Below, one piece after another: positions 7,182-10,309 of a stretch of 10,309 bases of DNA. Source of the DNA: Ettlia oleoabundans (Eukaryota > Chlorophyta > Chlorophyceae > Chlamydomonadales). The position numbers and the translations under genes were made by a program. Below the pieces are notes generated by a model. That model was not told the origin of the DNA and did not search any database. It saw only the letters and a program-made list of their open reading frames with translations. Location of the stretch: the NCBI GenBank assembly GCA_019693395.1, contig JAAMXP010000419.1, forward strand, positions 1,035 through 11,343, written 5' to 3'. The first letter of the stretch is position 1; every line of letters begins with the position of its first letter.

Positions 7182-9376
7182 ATGACGGAACTGGCCGGCC
7201 TGGCGGGCGACGCCGCCCCCGCCCCTCGCCGCGTCCTCAGTGCGGCAGACCCATTTGAAGATGAGGAGTTTGCCTTCCCCAACGGTATCGCAAACGGGAT
7301 CAAGTGCTGCACCAAGTGCGGAGCCACCAAGACGCCGCAGTGGCGCGAGGGCCCTTTTGGTAAGCGAGAAATATGTGCGGCTTGCGCAGGCTTGCTGAAA
7401 ACCCGGCGCCGGCCGGCGCTTTGTTGCCTTGCCCGAGCATGCATCTTATATGGACACCTCCCCATGCACGCCACGCCCTCGTAGGCCCCAAGACATTGTG
7501 CAACGCCTGCGGCGTGAAGCGCACCCGCAAGCTGCGTGCGGAGCAGGAGGGAGCCAAGCGCCGCAAGCTCTCCGCCTCACCTGCGCCGCCGCCCCCCCTC
7601 AAGCATGCGTACGCTTCGGCACCCAAGTACACCTCCTCACGTGCCGCTCAGTATTCCCAAGGTGGGTTGTACCTCGGCCACACGGCAGTTGCAAGCAGAC
7701 TGCAGCCGTAGAGGTACAATGTGTCTTGGCGTGCACCAGCTCAGGCTCTTGCAATACCACGTATTAGTAGGCAGTGGGCAGGGTACAGCCACTAATCAAT
7801 CATGGTACCACACTTTGTCATCCTCTGTCCTCACTGTGTGTTTCACCTCTTCAAAGCGTTGCTCATCATCCTCCACAGACCTGTCCCCTTGGTTCTTGGT
7901 GCAGATGCTCCCGCCATGGACAGCTACGGCTCCCTTGAGCCCGATTCCGAGGCCTGGGGCCTGCCAGCTGGCGCCGCTGCTCGCCGTCCGCCGCGCCGCG
8001 CGGCCGAGGAGGCCGCCTTCAAAACAGCACGCTACGCACGCACAGGTGGGTGTGGTGTTCATGTGACTGGTGTGCGGGTTGTTAGGTATGTTTTCGAGGT
8101 GGATTGGTTGCCTTTAGGCCTGCTAGCCAGCTTTCTGTGAGCTGAGCAGCATGGCTTGTGCTCTGCTGGCCGAGAACGCAGCAGAGGCGGCAACTTGCAG
8201 CCGTACGCCCTCCTTGCCCATACTCGCTGTCTAGGCTGACTCCGCCATACGCTCATGCATGCTGCTGCTACTTGCCGCCGACCTGCAGGCGAGTGGCTTG
8301 AGGGCCAGGATGAGGAAGGTGCCGGCTATGACGTCCCCCTTCGTGCCGCCACGCCCAGCTCATCCTCAGACGGCTACTCCCTCCCCTCATCCAACTGCCC
8401 AGAGGAGGTGTCCTGGCCGCCACTGGCTGGCGAGGGCGCCAACGGCAGCGCTGCCACAGCACATGCACGCGGCAGCGACTGCTTTGCTGCCATCAACCTC
8501 ATGACCATGACCCTCAGTGCCAGCCAGACGGCGGCAGGCGCAGGCGCAGCCAGCTCCGGCGCCAACGCTGCGGCTACAGCGGAGCGCCGCCCGGCCGCTT
8601 GCCCAGCCAGCCCCGCCTCGGCCTTTGTGCCCCTGTCAGCCGCATTGGATGCGGAGCAGATCAACCACGACTGCCTGGCGGCGATGGCTGCGCGATACGA
8701 CGGGCAGGGGCAGGGCATGGGAGCGTCACGCCCACACCGGGTGGCCCCTGTTGACCTGGCAGAGCTGTCTGCCTGCCTGCCCCCCGCCAAGGTTCTTGAG
8801 CTGGTGAGGCTGAATCAGGAGCTGGAGATGGCGGTGCACGAGGCGCATGCAGCCAACGCGGCAGTGGCAGCGGTGGCGCAAGTGCTGGCGGCCAAGCAGG
8901 CGGCGGCGCTGAGGTCACGTGATGCTGCAGGTGCAGCCACCAAGCGCCTCCGCCGCTTCATGGCTGAGCTGGACACTCAGGTGAGCTGGGTGCTGGGTGG
9001 GCTGGGGTTGTCTGGTCAGTTGGCTGCGGGTGGAGTTTGTTGTCGTGTGGCGTAGCCGTTCACACATTGATGCGCTGTTGGGAAGGGCCGCATTGTTACA
9101 ACCGGGGGCCGCCTCGTACGTCTTGCACGCAGGCTGCCAGCTGATTGTCTGCACCCGCTTCTGCCCCTCCCCTGCTTGCAGTTTGGCATCCAGTCCAAGT
9201 TTGGCAGCAGACGGCCGCCGCTGTCGCCCAGCAAGCCGACCGCCATTGGTGGCAGCGCTGCTGGCGTGCCTCCCGCCCCGGTCGAGCTGCCGTCTGCGGT
9301 GCCGCTGTCGCCCGCGGTTCCCATACTGGCACCCCTGCTGCCAGCGGCACCAGCGCTGCAGGCTGGCACGCTCTGA
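7182..9376 (+). CDS. GATA-type zinc-finger transcription factor with C-terminal coiled coil
   Basis: Five exons: 7182-7359, 7485-7661, 7905-8045, 8289-8980 and 9182-9376 (TGA 9374-9376), 1383 bases, 460 residues. The junctions fall in phases 1, 1, 1 and 0 and all close in frame. ATG 7182 is the first ATG in a frame that runs open from 6789, so no longer start is available without another exon. The finger is C43-x2-C46-x18-C65-x2-C68, with the TPQWR and GPKTLCNACGV motifs of plant GATA factors (18-residue loop), which bind GATA-containing DNA. Basic patches KRTRK (71-75) and KRRK (84-87) follow and may serve DNA contact and nuclear import. The middle is low-complexity Ala/Ser/Pro. About residues 334-396 form an Ala-rich heptad-like helix (KVLELVRLNQELEMAVHEA and on), probably a coiled coil for dimerisation. 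A Pro/Ala-rich tail ends the protein. The target genes and physiological role cannot be read from the sequence. Confidence 0.88.
8988..9007 (+). repeat. G-run cluster just after the last GATA-gene donor
   Basis: Four runs of three or four G separated by loops of four, one and two bases start seven bases into the intron at 8981-9181. On the sense strand, and so in the pre-mRNA, this fits the simple G-quadruplex pattern. Confidence 0.7.
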
Positions 9377-10309
9377 GCCGGCAGTCGCAGAAGCGGCTGC
9401 GGCTGGCTCGCTGCAACAAGTGCGTTGCGCTTGCCTTACACCCTCGAGCTGCGCGGCATGCAGCCCATGTACCACGGCAGGCCCCGCCACCAACCGGCGG
9501 GGCACCGTCTCACCACAACCATTCATGCCACTGCCGCAAGCCTACCGTGCGCCCCTCTGCACTCGAGCGCCCCACTGCCCTGCCTCTTAAGGGGTAGCAG
9601 CAGGCGCCAGGCGCACATGTAGGCGCGGTGGAGTGCACCGCACTGCGTGCACCGACCCCACTTCACAGTTTTTCTACACGGTGCTGGCACCCCCATTTCA
9701 TACAAGCTTGTCCCCGCCCTGCAACTTCTTCTCACTATTCTCCATCTCCCTCTTTCCCGTCTTTCTCCTTTTCTCCCTGGGACCCCCCCCCACCCACCCA
9801 CACACACACACACACACCTGCTGCGCGCCACCTACCCTCTTTACTGAGCTGCTGACTCCCGCGCAATTGATATTTGTGCGCCCACAAAGGGTGCCGCCCT
9901 CTGCTCATTCTTGCCGACAGATGCACTGCCGGTGATACCTCCAAATGCCTCTCTTCCTGGCCAGTTGCCCGTCCCGGCCCCAACCCGCCGGCAAAGGCGC
10001 CCGGGCTTGTTGAAGTAGCAGCCTCACCTCACCTTGACCCTGCTGCTCGCTTCAACGCCCATACACCAGTGTGGCTAGGCATGGCATGTAGGCTCCTCTC
10101 TCAGCCTCCAATGTGCCTGAGCCCTGCCCGGTCACACTGAGCCCGCGGCCTGGTCTCATCAGTGTTTCCCCCCCTGCCATCTATCTGGCACTCCATCCCA
10201 TGCGGTCGCCAACAGGCCACTCCTTTTCCTCCTGTTCTTTCATTGTCACAGCCGATACCCTCTTAGTAGCCTTTGTAGCCTTCAAAACACCAGTTACCCC
10301 CCACCCACC
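9377..10309. other. 3' UTR of the GATA gene and downstream DNA
   Basis: No further gene was recognised in these 933 bases on either strand. The first part is GC-rich and probably 3' UTR. No TGTAA follows the stop on the plus strand, so the poly(A) site is unknown and may use a variant signal. From about 9720 the plus strand is strongly pyrimidine-rich, then comes a C9 run and a CA microsatellite. The last 400 bases are C-rich with short open frames of low complexity. Confidence 0.5.
9799..9816 (+). repeat. (CA)9 dinucleotide microsatellite
   Basis: Nine perfect CA units follow a C9 run (9783-9791) and two CACC-type steps. Slippage-prone tracts of this kind often differ between strains. Confidence 0.9.

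Noticed and set aside
1..10309. A new defence, mobile or biosynthetic system
   Set aside because: The three recognised genes are ordinary eukaryotic or organelle-derived housekeeping and regulatory genes with introns. No terminal repeats, target duplications, integrase, transposase or clustered small-gene layout was seen.

Overview
This window looks like nuclear DNA from a eukaryote, most likely a green alga of the Chlorella/Chlorophyceae kind. The reasons are high-GC coding sequence cut into short exons by 100-350 base GT-AG introns, two GC-AG introns, a TGTAA element (the green-algal poly(A) signal) downstream of the first gene, and a zinc finger of the plant GATA class. No operons, Shine-Dalgarno sites, tRNAs, rRNAs, CRISPR arrays or clear transposons were seen. 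All exon structures were worked out by hand from splice sites, reading-frame phase and family resemblance. They are internally consistent, because every intron junction closes in frame.

Layout: (1) 1-2534, plus strand: the last seven exons of a MoxR-family AAA+ ATPase resembling bacterial RavA. The ATPase core with its Walker motifs lies to the left, outside the window. (2) 2535-3524: tail-to-tail intergenic DNA with the 3' UTR of gene 1 and a TGTAA element at 3086. (3) 3525-5478, minus strand: a complete five-exon gene for the RNase P/MRP protein subunit Pop4 (Rpp29), 347 residues, with a long glutamine-rich N-terminal extension. (4) 5479-7181: 1.7 kb between the head-to-head Pop4 and GATA genes. 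It holds both promoters, probably a 5' UTR intron of the GATA gene, and one weak protein-like minus-strand reading frame. (5) 7182-9376, plus strand: a complete five-exon gene for a 460-residue GATA-type zinc-finger protein, with the finger near the N terminus and an alanine-rich coiled coil near the C terminus. (6) 9377-10309: 3' UTR and downstream DNA with a pyrimidine-rich tract and a (CA)9 microsatellite.

The three genes belong to unrelated processes (a chaperone-like AAA+ ATPase, tRNA 5'-end processing, transcription control), as is normal for neighbouring nuclear genes; nothing suggests a shared pathway. I did not find a convincing new biological system. The points most worth a second look are a G-quadruplex-capable (GGGT)n run lying on a splice donor, similar G-runs after other donors, two GC-AG introns in one gene, the enlarged Pop4 N terminus, and the GATA-plus-coiled-coil architecture.
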